The notes: generated by a model not told the origin, from the letters alone. A stretch of DNA of 24,395 bases from Gudongella sp034004165 (GCA_034004165.1 JAVEXI010000028.1:1-24395), one strand, 5' to 3'. Positions 14,654 through 21,017 are shown, counted from the stretch's first letter. Numbers and translations: made by a program.

Positions 14654-15802
14654 TTAAGACCTGAAGACGGCTGCTGCTGGCTTTAACACGGGCATTTTTT
14701 CTCTGTCCAGTATAAAGACTTTTCCTCCAGTCTCTATTGTCTTAATCGCTGCAAAGTCCAGCAAATCAAGATGTCCATTTCCTTCTTCGTTATCTAAAAC
14801 CACTTTCCCAGTATCTGAATCTACGTAGCCCCATTGCTGTGCCCCATTTGCAACGTACAGTTTCTCAACTCTGCCTTGCAAAGCAAGTGTCGCTATCTCC
14901 TCAATTTCACTGCTGGCAAGCTTAGAATCAGCACCTCTTAACGTTTGGAATTTTTCAAGTTCTCTTTCCAGCTCACTTTCCATCTTTGGTTCAATGACAC
15001 TGCAAGCTTTTGAGTGGATGTCTAAATCCTTGATGCCATCTGGATTTCCTCTAACTGATTCAGTAACTATATTTGGATAACCACTGACTTCTTTGTACAT
15101 AGGATAAAGATAGTCAACAGAGTATATCAGTAGTGGGTTAGCTGTTCCTTTAAGAACTCTTGAAACCTCTCTATCTATACTTCTAAGGTGTTTTGTTAGT
15201 TCATTTCTCTCAGTCTGACTCATCTCGTTATAGCCGTGCATGAACGATGTCGTTCCACCTGCTGCTCCTTTAGGACTTGTTGCCTCTTGATGCAGACCTC
15301 TGCCAGGAATAAAATTCTCTACAAGATCGTCAATTTCTGGAACATCGAACTTTTCAATTCTAAAGGGACTTGCTGTATATAACTTTGCATTGGACTGACT
15401 CAAAGTCAATATGTTGAAAACCGAATCTGAAGTGAAAAACTTTAGCATCGGCCTCAGGTAATACCTGTTTGAAACAGTTACGGATTCTTCAGTTGAAACA
15501 GGCAACTTAAAATACATAAAGGAATCTGAAGATGCAAACAACGCCAACGTTCTATCTTGCTGCTGCCAGAAGAGTGTTTCGTCGATAAGTTGTGCAGCTG
15601 GTTTTAATATATCCAGTGCTTCCTTACTTCCATATCCCAACCCGACGAGTTTTTCTTCTGCCACTTTCAAACTGTTTTTTAGATGGATCCTGCTATGTCC
15701 TGTCTCACTCCCATACCTCCATGTAGGAAGATAAATAGAAACTAAACCGTTAGAGTCCTTTTCCAGCATTTGTTTCAATAATTCAAAATTGATTTTTTCC
15801 AT
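14654..15802 (-). CDS. BaeRF-type protein (bacterial eRF1-related; ribosome-hibernation-factor family)
   Basis: This 382-aa protein starts at ATG 15802 behind GAGGAGG, 6 nt away. The open frame extends 17 codons further upstream, but the promoter and ribosome site argue against using them. Family features are the N-terminal VSIYLPTWRYGSETGHSRIHLKN, then DETLFWQQQDRTLALFAS, FFTSDSVFNILTLSQSNAKLY, a Gly-rich loop (GAAGGTTSFMHGYNE, about 196-210) and a C-terminal domain of the aeRF1/pelota-type fold ending GGKVFILDREKMP. This matches bacterial release-factor-1-related proteins, the group containing the hibernation factor Balon. No GGQ peptide-release motif is seen, so occupying or protecting idle ribosomes is more likely than termination. 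It has its own promoter and terminator. Confidence 0.75.
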   Translation of the reverse strand: MEKINFELLKQMLEKDSNGLVSIYLPTWRYGSETGHSRIHLKNSLKVAEEKLVGLGYGSKEALDILKPAAQLIDETLFWQQQDRTLALFASSDSFMYFKLPVSTEESVTVSNRYYLRPMLKFFTSDSVFNILTLSQSNAKLYTASPFRIEKFDVPEIDDLVENFIPGRGLHQEATSPKGAAGGTTSFMHGYNEMSQTERNELTKHLRSIDREVSRVLKGTANPLLIYSVDYLYPMYKEVSGYPNIVTESVRGNPDGIKDLDIHSKACSVIEPKMESELERELEKFQTLRGADSKLASSEIEEIATLALQGRVEKLYVANGAQQWGYVDSDTGKVVLDNEEGNGHLDLLDFAAIKTIETGGKVFILDREKMPVLKPAAAVFRS

Positions 15803-15817
15803 AATTAGCCTCCTCGT

Positions 15818-15849
15818 ATAACCAATATTCCAATTTTTCGGTTGGTTAT
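15818..15849 (-). other. Leader inverted repeat before the BaeRF-type gene
   Basis: ATAACCAA (15818-15825) and TTGGTTAT (15842-15849) form an 8-bp stem in the leader, ending 3 nt before the GAGGAGG ribosome site. It could be a leader structure affecting translation or mRNA stability. It is short and may be fortuitous. Confidence 0.35.
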
Positions 15850-15873
15850 CCACCTGTGCAAAACAAACATGTC

Positions 15874-15900
15874 ATTATACTATTACCACTAATCGGTCAA
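15874..15900 (-). promoter_or_regulatory. Promoter of the BaeRF-type gene
   Basis: On the minus strand, -35 TTGACC (15900-15895) and a perfect -10 TATAAT (15879-15874) have a 15-bp spacer. The spacer is shorter than the ideal 17 bp, which could mean low basal activity or use of a different -35. The leader is about 65 nt. Confidence 0.5.
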
Positions 15901-15942
15901 ACAAAACCAAAAAGAAAGTATGTAATTATTCTCACGTCAAAT

Positions 15943-15971
15943 TTGTAAAATGATGTATTTTATGTTAAAAT
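15943..15971 (+). promoter_or_regulatory. Sigma-A promoter of the MerT-like selenoprotein gene
   Basis: -35 TTGTAA (15943-15948), a 17-bp spacer and -10 TAAAAT (15966-15971). The expected start is near 15978, inside the G/C-tract dyad, leaving a leader of about 30 nt. Confidence 0.6.
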
Positions 15972-15977
15972 CTCATT

Positions 15978-15994
15978 AAACCCCCAAGGGGTAT
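15978..15994 (+). promoter_or_regulatory. G/C-tract dyad resembling a CsoR-family operator
   Basis: ACCCCCAAGGGGTAT is a CCCC/GGGG dyad with A/T flanks in an AT-rich background, placed between the -10 box and the ribosome site. CsoR/FrmR/CstR-family metal or persulfide sensors bind this style of site, and a repressor here would block transcription. No csoR-like gene is in the window, so the assignment rests only on the site's look and position. Confidence 0.4.
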
Positions 15995-16007
15995 AGGAGG
16001 TGTCTTT

Positions 16008-16313
16008 GTGAAAGAAAAACTACTAGGAGCAGGTTCTATCTTTACTGCAATCGCTGCATCCTTATGCTGAAGTGGTGGCCTTATATTGGCATCCCTGGGT
16101 CTGGGATCTGTTGGATCTGCATATTTTGCAAACTTAACTAAATATAAACCTGTATTCGTCTTAATTACCGGAATACTAATATACAAATCATATACCATTA
16201 TAGAAAAAAAGAATGCGAGCAAAGGCACCAGGATTTTCTTCTGGATAAGCGCAGTGCTCGCAATGTTAGCTTTGTATTATCCTGTTATTCTAAGATTTTA
16301 TTACAGATTATAG
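16008..16313 (+). CDS. MerT-like membrane protein with in-frame UGA: probable selenoprotein
   Basis: GTG at 16008 has AGGAGG at 15995-16000 (7-nt spacing). The frame reads 20 codons to TGC, then TGA at 16068-16070, then 80 more sense codons to TAG, a 101-aa protein with residue 21 as Sec. The sequence around it (AIAASLC-U-SGGLILASLGLG, then YFANLTKYKPVFVLITGILI) matches the MerT mercuric-transport pattern, where this position is a Cys-Cys pair in the first membrane helix. Three hydrophobic helices are evident (about 8-32, 44-62, 72-92). The upstream 20 residues supply the first half of that helix, so the TGA is not a natural end. A SECIS-like hairpin follows. It likely handles Hg(II) or another soft metal. 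The alternative is a nonsense mutation. It converges on the sigma-54 regulator with a 9-nt gap. Confidence 0.82.
16068..16107 (+). promoter_or_regulatory. UGA Sec codon and candidate bacterial SECIS element (MerT-like gene)
   Basis: After TGA (16068-16070), 25 nt lead to an apical loop UGGGUCU (16096-16102), closed by AUCCC (16091-16095) with GGGAU (16103-16107). A G in the first two loop positions and a loop 16-37 nt from the UGA are the published consensus features of bacterial SECIS elements, and both are met. The loop includes GGUCU, as in the E. coli fdhF SECIS. Confidence 0.7.
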
Positions 16314-16322
16314 TTCAATGAA

Positions 16323-18059
16323 TCATCTATCCTCAAGTTTTCTATAAAGAGTTGCTAGGCTTATACCAAGTTGCCTTGCCAACTCTTTTTTTGCTTCTAC
16401 TGTATCTCCATCAGTAAGAAGCCTGGAAGCAATATAATCTCTTTCAAATTCTCTAGTTAACTCGGTTAGTGCCCTATTTTCATCACTTCTCGACAGAGAC
16501 ATTTTGCTGGACAGATATTCTTCACCTATTCTCGGTTCATTAGAAAAAATTACACAATATTCAACAAGATTTTTTAATTCTCTTATATTCCCAGGGAAAC
16601 TATACGCGAGCAACAGCCTCTCAGCAGAAGGAGTAAAGCCATAAAGATGCTTCTGGTATACATGTCCAAAATATTCGAGAAAATGCCTTGCCAATATTAA
16701 AACATCATAACCTCTGTCCCTTAAAGGAGGTATATGTAAAGGCACTATGTTCAGCCTGTAGAAAAGATCTTCTCTAAAAAATCCTCCCTTTGTCATTTCG
16801 CCTAAGTCTTTATGCGTTGCAGAAATTATCCTTGGGTCAGCCTTAATACTCTTGTGCCCACCAACTCTGACTATTTCCTTTTGCTCCAGAGCTCGCAATA
16901 GCTTAACTTGCATGTTAAGAGGCAGCTCTCCAACCTCGTCTAAAAACAACGTCCCATTCTTTGCAACTTCAAAAATACCCAATTTACCTTCACTACTAGC
17001 TCCTGTAAATGATCCTTTCTCATATCCAAATAGTTCACTTTCCATCAGGCTTTCAGGTATCGCACCGCAGTTCACAGGCATGAAAACCTCTTCACTTCTG
17101 GCTCCCGCGTAGTGTATTGCCCTTGCAAATATTTCTTTACCTGTCCCAGTTTCACCTATTACGAGAACGGATGCATTGCTTCCTGCTACCTGAATAGCCT
17201 GTCTTCTGGCAGCCTTAATCGCTTCGCTCTCCCCAATTATTTCATCAAAGGTAACCAGGTCTTTTTCTTTTCTCGACTTGAGAACAGATTGCTTCATTTT
17301 CTTAAAATCGCTCATGACTAGTACGTAACCGTGTCTATTACCATTGGTCTCTATTGGATTTGTCTGGATTATGTATTCTTCACCTTTAATGCTGACAGGT
17401 CCAAGTTCTCCTGAAAAACCTGAAGAACGCAAACTTCCTGCGAGCTGTCTTGGGAATACCTCTTCTACAGGATATTGTATTCCGTCATCTAATTCCAGTT
17501 TTGACGATGCAAATGCGTTTACTGAAGTGATTGTCATTTGATTGTCTACAATTAAGATTCCCTCATTTATTGAATTTATCAGAGTCTCCAGCTCATTAGA
17601 TCTATACTCTAACAGTCTGCCGTAATCTCTCTCTTTTAGCATAGTGTTAATTATTCCCTTTAACTGATCCTCCAACCTCTCGTAACCTGTTCTGTTAAAC
17701 ATAAGATTGTCCCGTGCTTTTTCATCAAAAGCACAGAGCCCAAGAACGCCAATTATTTCATCGCCGTAGCTAATTGGTAAACATATTTCTACGAGTTCGC
17801 GACAAGTATCTTTGCTTTCGCACTCACTGCAAACAGCTTCCAGCCTTGGATTCTCAATAAAATACTGCTCTCCAGTAGAAAGACATTTATGAAAAGCAGA
17901 GTTTTCAGGCGCAGACCTTCCTATTCTCTCACTATGTCTGCCTGTTCCAACAACTCTTTGCAGGTTTTCATCTACAATAGTCATATCGACATTAGTAACT
18001 GCATGTAACGCTTCTAGAATATGCTGTAATTCTCCGCTGATTTGATGGAGCATATTCAT
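16323..18059 (-). CDS. Sigma-54-dependent transcriptional activator, probable regulator of cyuA
   Basis: This 578-aa bacterial enhancer-binding protein activates RNA polymerase with sigma-54. Its N-terminal sensory region (about 1-145) carries a Cys cluster with Cys77, Cys80, Cys86 and Cys93 (C-x2-C-x5-C-x6-C), which could bind metal or an Fe-S cluster or sense thiols. A PAS domain follows (about 155-255). The AAA+ domain has Walker A GETGTGKE (302-309), GSFTGA (349-354, a common form of the sigma-54-contacting GAFTGA loop) and Walker B LFLDE (371-375). A Fis-type HTH ends the protein (KKELARQLGISLATLYRKLE). There is no response-regulator receiver domain, so it senses a ligand or redox state directly. 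It is divergent from cyuA, which has a sigma-54 promoter and upstream dyads, so cysteine or sulfide responsiveness is a fair inference. Confidence 0.93.
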   Translation of the reverse strand: MNMLHQISGELQHILEALHAVTNVDMTIVDENLQRVVGTGRHSERIGRSAPENSAFHKCLSTGEQYFIENPRLEAVCSECESKDTCRELVEICLPISYGDEIIGVLGLCAFDEKARDNLMFNRTGYERLEDQLKGIINTMLKERDYGRLLEYRSNELETLINSINEGILIVDNQMTITSVNAFASSKLELDDGIQYPVEEVFPRQLAGSLRSSGFSGELGPVSIKGEEYIIQTNPIETNGNRHGYVLVMSDFKKMKQSVLKSRKEKDLVTFDEIIGESEAIKAARRQAIQVAGSNASVLVIGETGTGKEIFARAIHYAGARSEEVFMPVNCGAIPESLMESELFGYEKGSFTGASSEGKLGIFEVAKNGTLFLDEVGELPLNMQVKLLRALEQKEIVRVGGHKSIKADPRIISATHKDLGEMTKGGFFREDLFYRLNIVPLHIPPLRDRGYDVLILARHFLEYFGHVYQKHLYGFTPSAERLLLAYSFPGNIRELKNLVEYCVIFSNEPRIGEEYLSSKMSLSRSDENRALTELTREFERDYIASRLLTDGDTVEAKKELARQLGISLATLYRKLEDR

Positions 18060-18071
18060 CTCATCATTCCT

Positions 18072-18087
18072 TTCTCATTTTTAAGAA
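18072..18087. promoter_or_regulatory. Candidate activator-binding dyad 1
   Basis: TTCTCATTTTTAAGAA is an imperfect dyad sharing TTCTCATT...AGAA with dyad 2, which lies exactly 20 bp away, so both face the same side of the helix. It lies just upstream of the regulator's start codon, about 200 bp upstream of the expected cyuA transcription start. Confidence 0.5.
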
Positions 18088-18091
18088 TACC

Positions 18092-18107
18092 TTCTCATTA
18101 TTTAGAA
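18092..18107. promoter_or_regulatory. Candidate activator-binding dyad 2
   Basis: TTCTCATTATTTAGAA has the same half-site TTCTCATT and the same AGAA end as dyad 1, exactly two helical turns away. Such tandem, in-phase sites are usual for upstream activating sequences of sigma-54 activators. Confidence 0.5.
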
Positions 18108-18150
18108 CTTCGATTTATGTTGTTATTTAGTGTATTTACTTGCCAAACTT

Positions 18151-18156
18151 ATTATA
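18151..18156 (-). promoter_or_regulatory. Possible -10 box of the sigma-54 regulator gene
   Basis: On the minus strand this is a perfect TATAAT. Dyad 3 (18159-18174) would fall in its spacer and up to the -35 position, where no consensus -35 is seen, so the regulator may repress its own gene there. Confidence 0.35.
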
Positions 18157-18158
18157 GC

Positions 18159-18174
18159 TTATCATTAATGAGAA
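18159..18174. promoter_or_regulatory. Candidate activator-binding dyad 3, best palindrome
   Basis: TTATCATTAATGAGAA is a 16-bp palindrome with a single mismatched pair. Its right half is the exact complement of the TTCTCATT half-site of dyads 1 and 2. Its centre is ~115 bp upstream of the predicted cyuA start, a normal enhancer distance. Confidence 0.55.
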
Positions 18175-18254
18175 TTTTCTACAATTGTTATTTTAAACAT
18201 TTGACCCAAACAGCCTGATTAGAACATCCTATTTATTTTTAAGTTTGCAATTAT

Positions 18255-18271
18255 TTGGCACGAGACTTGCA
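18255..18271 (+). promoter_or_regulatory. Sigma-54 (-24/-12) promoter of cyuA
   Basis: TTGGCACGAGACTTGCA matches the consensus TGGCACG-N4-TTGCA/T fully, with GG at 18257-18258 and GC at 18269-18270, 12 bp apart. Transcription should start near 18282, giving a leader of only ~16 nt with GGAGGT in it. Confidence 0.92.
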
Positions 18272-18297
18272 TTTATATATGCATGGAGGTGTAAACA

Positions 18298-19587
18298 ATG
18301 AAAGATGAACTATTAATAAAAATCCTTAGAGATCAGGTAAAGCCTGCTCTAGGGTGTACAGAACCAGGCGCAGTTGCTCTTTGTGCGACCAGAGCAGCAG
18401 AACTTTTGAATGAAAATGTAGACGAAATGGAGATAGTTGTTAACAATAACATACTTAAAAATGGAATGGCAGTTGGCATACCAGGTACAGCAGACCGTGG
18501 ACTGGACTTTGCAGCAGCTCTTGGAATAGCTTGTGGAAAGTCTGAATACGGGCTTCAGGTACTTAAATCTGTAGACGAAGTGTGCATTGCCAAATCTAAT
18601 GAAATTGTTTCTGCTGGAAAAATTAAGATTACTCTTGATAAGAGCATCCCTAATTTGTACATCAAAGCGACAGCAAAGAGCAAAAACAACACTTCCACTG
18701 TAGAGATAAAAGATTCTCATACTAACATCATAAAAGAAATTTTAAATGACAATATAATATTTGAGAAGGAGAACAATTCCGAGGAAAAAGATCTCGAAAA
18801 CAACGCCACTAATGGCGAAATTAGATTTGGCATAAGAGATTACGATATAAACAAGCTCATTACTTTTGCAAAAGAATGCCCTATCGACGATCTGCAGTTC
18901 ATTAACGATGGCATAGATATGAATTTGACCCTCGCAAGAGTCGGTCTTACTGAGGATATTGGTCTGGGAATAGGAAAATTGTATAAATCCCAGATTAAAG
19001 ATTTGGAATCAAAGGCAAAAGCATATACTGTAGCTGCTTCTGAAGCTCGAATGGTAGGTTATCCACTGCCAGTAATGAGCAGTGCAGGAAGTGGAAACCA
19101 TGGTCTTGTTGCCATAATTCCGATTTCTGTAACAGGCCTTGAAAGAGAATACCAAAAAGAGAAAATAATCAGGGCTGTTGCACTTAGCCACCTGGTAACT
19201 ATCTTTGTAAAAGTGCATTTAGGCGTCCTTACTCCCGTATGTGGGTGCGGAGTTGCTGCCGGAGTTGGAAGTGCTGCAGGGCTGACATTCCTTGAAGGAG
19301 GTTCAGACGACCAGATTAATATTGCAGCAAAAAATATGATTGCAGGGGTTTCGGGAATGTTTTGCGATGGAGCAAAGATTGGATGTGCATATAAACTTGC
19401 CATCTCAGTAGACGCAGCCATCGACGCCTCTAAAATGGCACTAGCCGGAATAGAAATTCCATCAGATAACGGCATCCTGGGAGAGACTGCTGAAAAATCT
19501 ATTAAAAATCTTGCTTATGTGTCAAGCCATGGAATGAATAATACAGACAGTGCAATACTGGATGTTATGATGCATACCTGTCCTTAA
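18298..19587 (+). CDS. cyuA: L-cysteine desulfidase (CyuA/YhaM family, UPF0597)
   Basis: It breaks L-cysteine into pyruvate, ammonia and sulfide using an Fe-S cluster rather than PLP. Its 429 aa are the usual family length. ATG at 18298 lies 7 nt from GGAGGT. Family features are the N-terminal KPALGCTEPGAVALC (Cys20 and Cys29), GIPGTADRGLDFAAALG, EARMVGYPLPVMSSAGSGNH, then CGCG near residue 315 and GMFCDGAKIGC near 353-360. These provide the cluster cysteines and the glycine-rich active-site region of the serine-dehydratase-alpha fold. A sigma-54 promoter precedes it and a divergent sigma-54 activator is adjacent. Its substrate could extend to other thiol or selenol amino acids; selenocysteine cleavage is untested. 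Confidence 0.94.
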   Translation: MKDELLIKILRDQVKPALGCTEPGAVALCATRAAELLNENVDEMEIVVNNNILKNGMAVGIPGTADRGLDFAAALGIACGKSEYGLQVLKSVDEVCIAKSNEIVSAGKIKITLDKSIPNLYIKATAKSKNNTSTVEIKDSHTNIIKEILNDNIIFEKENNSEEKDLENNATNGEIRFGIRDYDINKLITFAKECPIDDLQFINDGIDMNLTLARVGLTEDIGLGIGKLYKSQIKDLESKAKAYTVAASEARMVGYPLPVMSSAGSGNHGLVAIIPISVTGLEREYQKEKIIRAVALSHLVTIFVKVHLGVLTPVCGCGVAAGVGSAAGLTFLEGGSDDQINIAAKNMIAGVSGMFCDGAKIGCAYKLAISVDAAIDASKMALAGIEIPSDNGILGETAEKSIKNLAYVSSHGMNNTDSAILDVMMHTCP

Positions 19588-19601
19588 TTTATATAAATAA
19601 A

Positions 19602-19627
19602 GGAGCCGTAAATTTTCGGCTCTTTTG
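19602..19627. terminator. Bidirectional terminator between cyuA and ogt
   Basis: GAGCCG (19603-19608) pairs with CGGCTC (19617-19622) around an 8-nt A/T loop, followed by TTTTGCTATTT on the + strand and CTTTATTT on the minus strand. It serves both convergent genes. Confidence 0.85.
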
Positions 19628-19640
19628 CTATTTATTACAT

Positions 19641-20114
19641 TCATTTATTATCTTCCAAATTCTCCAATTGAAGGAGCTTCTTTTTGATATCAAGGCCCCC
19701 ACCAAAACCTACCAACGACCCGTTGGCTCCTATAACTCTATGTCAGGGCACTATTATTGCTACTGGATTATTGTGATTAGCTCCTCCCACTGCTCTGGAC
19801 GCCTTGGGTCTGCCTATCATGGAGGCAACTTCTCCGTAACTTCTGGTCTCTCCATAGGGGATTTTAAGAAGCGCATCCCAAACACTTTTTTGGAATTCCG
19901 TTCCTTCCATTAGCAGGGGAATATCAAATTCTTTTCTTTGACCAGACAGATACTCTCTAATCTGACCTATACATTTCTTTATTAGAGTAGTTTCAGCCAA
20001 TTCATAGCCTGGCATTTCTACCTTACCAAAATTTACTCCATCTATGGCGCCACTTTTTTCACTGATTGTCAGTATTCCGATGTCTGAATCGTACCAGTAA
20101 ATAAACCTATCCAC
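19641..20114 (-). CDS. ogt: O6-alkylguanine-DNA alkyltransferase with Sec at the active site: probable selenoprotein
   Basis: The enzyme takes alkyl groups from O6-alkylguanine in DNA onto its own active-site residue. From GTG at 20114 (GGGGGA 5 nt upstream) the frame meets TGA at 19745-19743, then continues for 33 sense codons to TGA at 19641. This gives 157 aa, normal for the family. The first TGA is codon 124 and sits exactly where the PCHRV catalytic Cys belongs: IIVP-U-HRVIGANGSLVGFGGGL. The helix-turn-helix (EFQKSVWDALLKIPYGETRSYGEVA), the arginine-finger region GRPKASRAVG, NNP before the active site, and the closing LLQLE are all present. Without Sec decoding the protein would lack its active site. 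A SECIS-like hairpin follows the TGA. A nonsense mutation at just this codon is the alternative. It is 10 nt after the J-domain gene. Confidence 0.87.
19712..19745 (-). promoter_or_regulatory. UGA Sec codon and candidate bacterial SECIS element (ogt)
   Basis: On the minus strand the TGA (19745-19743) is followed by 21 nt, then loop GGGUC (19721-19717) closed by CCAAC (19726-19722) with GUUGG (19716-19712). The loop begins with G and lies in the 16-37 nt window. The same GGGUC occurs in the loop of the MerT-like gene's hairpin although the stems and coding sequences are unrelated. Confidence 0.75.
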
Positions 20115-20124
20115 ATTAATCCCC

Positions 20125-20889
20125 CTAACTCATCCTCTGATTATATCTTGCAATATTCTCATCACTTAAAAATTCATAAGCCTCATTAATCTGCTGGAAT
20201 TTCTTTGTCGCATCAGGAGCGCTGTTTACATCGGGATGATACTCTTTAGCTTTCTTTCTGTAAGCTAACTTGACCTGATACTTGTCTGCATTGACAGGTA
20301 CTCCCAGAACAGAACAAGATTCTTCATATTTTGACTTGAAGTCTGCCATCGGATCTGTATATGGTCTTTGATTGTAATATCCACCCTGCTGACCCTGGTA
20401 CTGGTAGCTCTGCCACTGACGAAACCTTTCTTCCCATTCGCGTTGTTGCTGCCTTTGCCTTTCTTCTCTTTCCCTTCTTAGCCTTTCCTCTTCCATTCGC
20501 TGATATTTATAACCATATTCAGAGAACGATTTGTATTTTCCTTTGCCTTCCATCCAGAAGCTTCCTAAGTCAAATAGGTATTCAGTAGTTGTATACTTCC
20601 AATATTTTAAAAGAGAAATAAATTTATTACCCAATATTGGAAATACTACAAAGAATAATATGACTAGTATCGTTATTGGGTTTAATAGAAGCATCAATCC
20701 CACAGGTGTAGATAGAAGAATAATCAGAAGACATCCTCCCATACCTATCAGCGCTACTAAAAACCTTGCAATCCCTGCAACCAATGCAACTGCAAAGCTT
20801 GCTATGTATATGAATATGTCAAATATAAATCCTGTCAACTGTCCAAATGAATAAACTATTTTGCCTACTGCTTTCTTTATCAGCTTCAT
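20125..20889 (-). CDS. Membrane-anchored J-domain (DnaJ-like) protein
   Basis: This 254-aa protein uses the ATG at 20889 with GGAG 7 nt upstream. The open frame runs eight codons further up to an ATG with no ribosome site. Hydrophobic segments lie at about 8-35, 38-60 and 65-85 (residues from this start). A Arg/Glu/Gln-rich helical stretch follows (MEEERLRREREERQRQQ), then a Gly/Tyr/Gln linker. The C-terminal J domain (about 195-254) has SVLGVPVNADKYQVKLAYRK, the HPD motif in YHPDVN and FQQINEAYEFLSDE. The HPD loop should stimulate DnaK ATPase, so it likely recruits Hsp70 to the membrane. It has no zinc-finger or substrate-binding domain of true DnaJ. Its promoter is mapped just upstream, and ogt follows in the same unit. 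Confidence 0.9.
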   Translation of the reverse strand: MKLIKKAVGKIVYSFGQLTGFIFDIFIYIASFAVALVAGIARFLVALIGMGGCLLIILLSTPVGLMLLLNPITILVILFFVVFPILGNKFISLLKYWKYTTTEYLFDLGSFWMEGKGKYKSFSEYGYKYQRMEEERLRREREERQRQQQREWEERFRQWQSYQYQGQQGGYYNQRPYTDPMADFKSKYEESCSVLGVPVNADKYQVKLAYRKKAKEYHPDVNSAPDATKKFQQINEAYEFLSDENIARYNQRMS

Positions 20890-20933
20890 TAAATATCTCC
20901 ATCCAATAATCATAATTTTATGTTCGACTCAAT

Positions 20934-20961
20934 TGTATATTTTTTTAGGTAATAAAGTCAA
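20934..20961 (-). promoter_or_regulatory. Sigma-A promoter of the J-domain/ogt unit
   Basis: On the minus strand, -35 TTGACT (20961-20956), a 16-bp spacer and -10 TATACA (20939-20934). The expected start near 20927 leaves a leader of about 38 nt to the ATG at 20889. Confidence 0.65.
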
Positions 20962-20989
20962 TCCAGAACGCTATTTTACTATATATCAT

Positions 20990-21017
20990 TTGACTTTAAA
21001 TTACAATTTTATATAAT
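20990..21017 (+). promoter_or_regulatory. Sigma-A promoter of the 509-aa HTH gene
   Basis: -35 TTGACT (20990-20995), a 16-bp spacer and a perfect -10 TATAAT (21012-21017). The leader is about 80 nt. The start positions of the two divergent transcripts are ~100 bp apart, so one regulator could control both. Confidence 0.7.

Noticed and set aside
15965..16228. An 87-aa minus-strand ORF opposite the MerT-like gene
   Set aside because: No ribosome site or family resemblance; it is the antisense shadow of the selenoprotein gene.
16086..16313. A 75-aa ORF starting at TTG 16086 as an independent gene
   Set aside because: It has no ribosome site, begins inside the first membrane helix and lacks the metal-binding residues. 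The in-frame upstream part with GTG and AGGAGG restores a whole MerT-like protein through the TGA.
19743..20114. Ogt as a truncated pseudogene ending at the TGA
   Set aside because: The frame continues intact to the normal family length with all motifs, the stop is precisely the catalytic Cys codon, and a SECIS-like hairpin follows. A recent nonsense mutation cannot be fully excluded.
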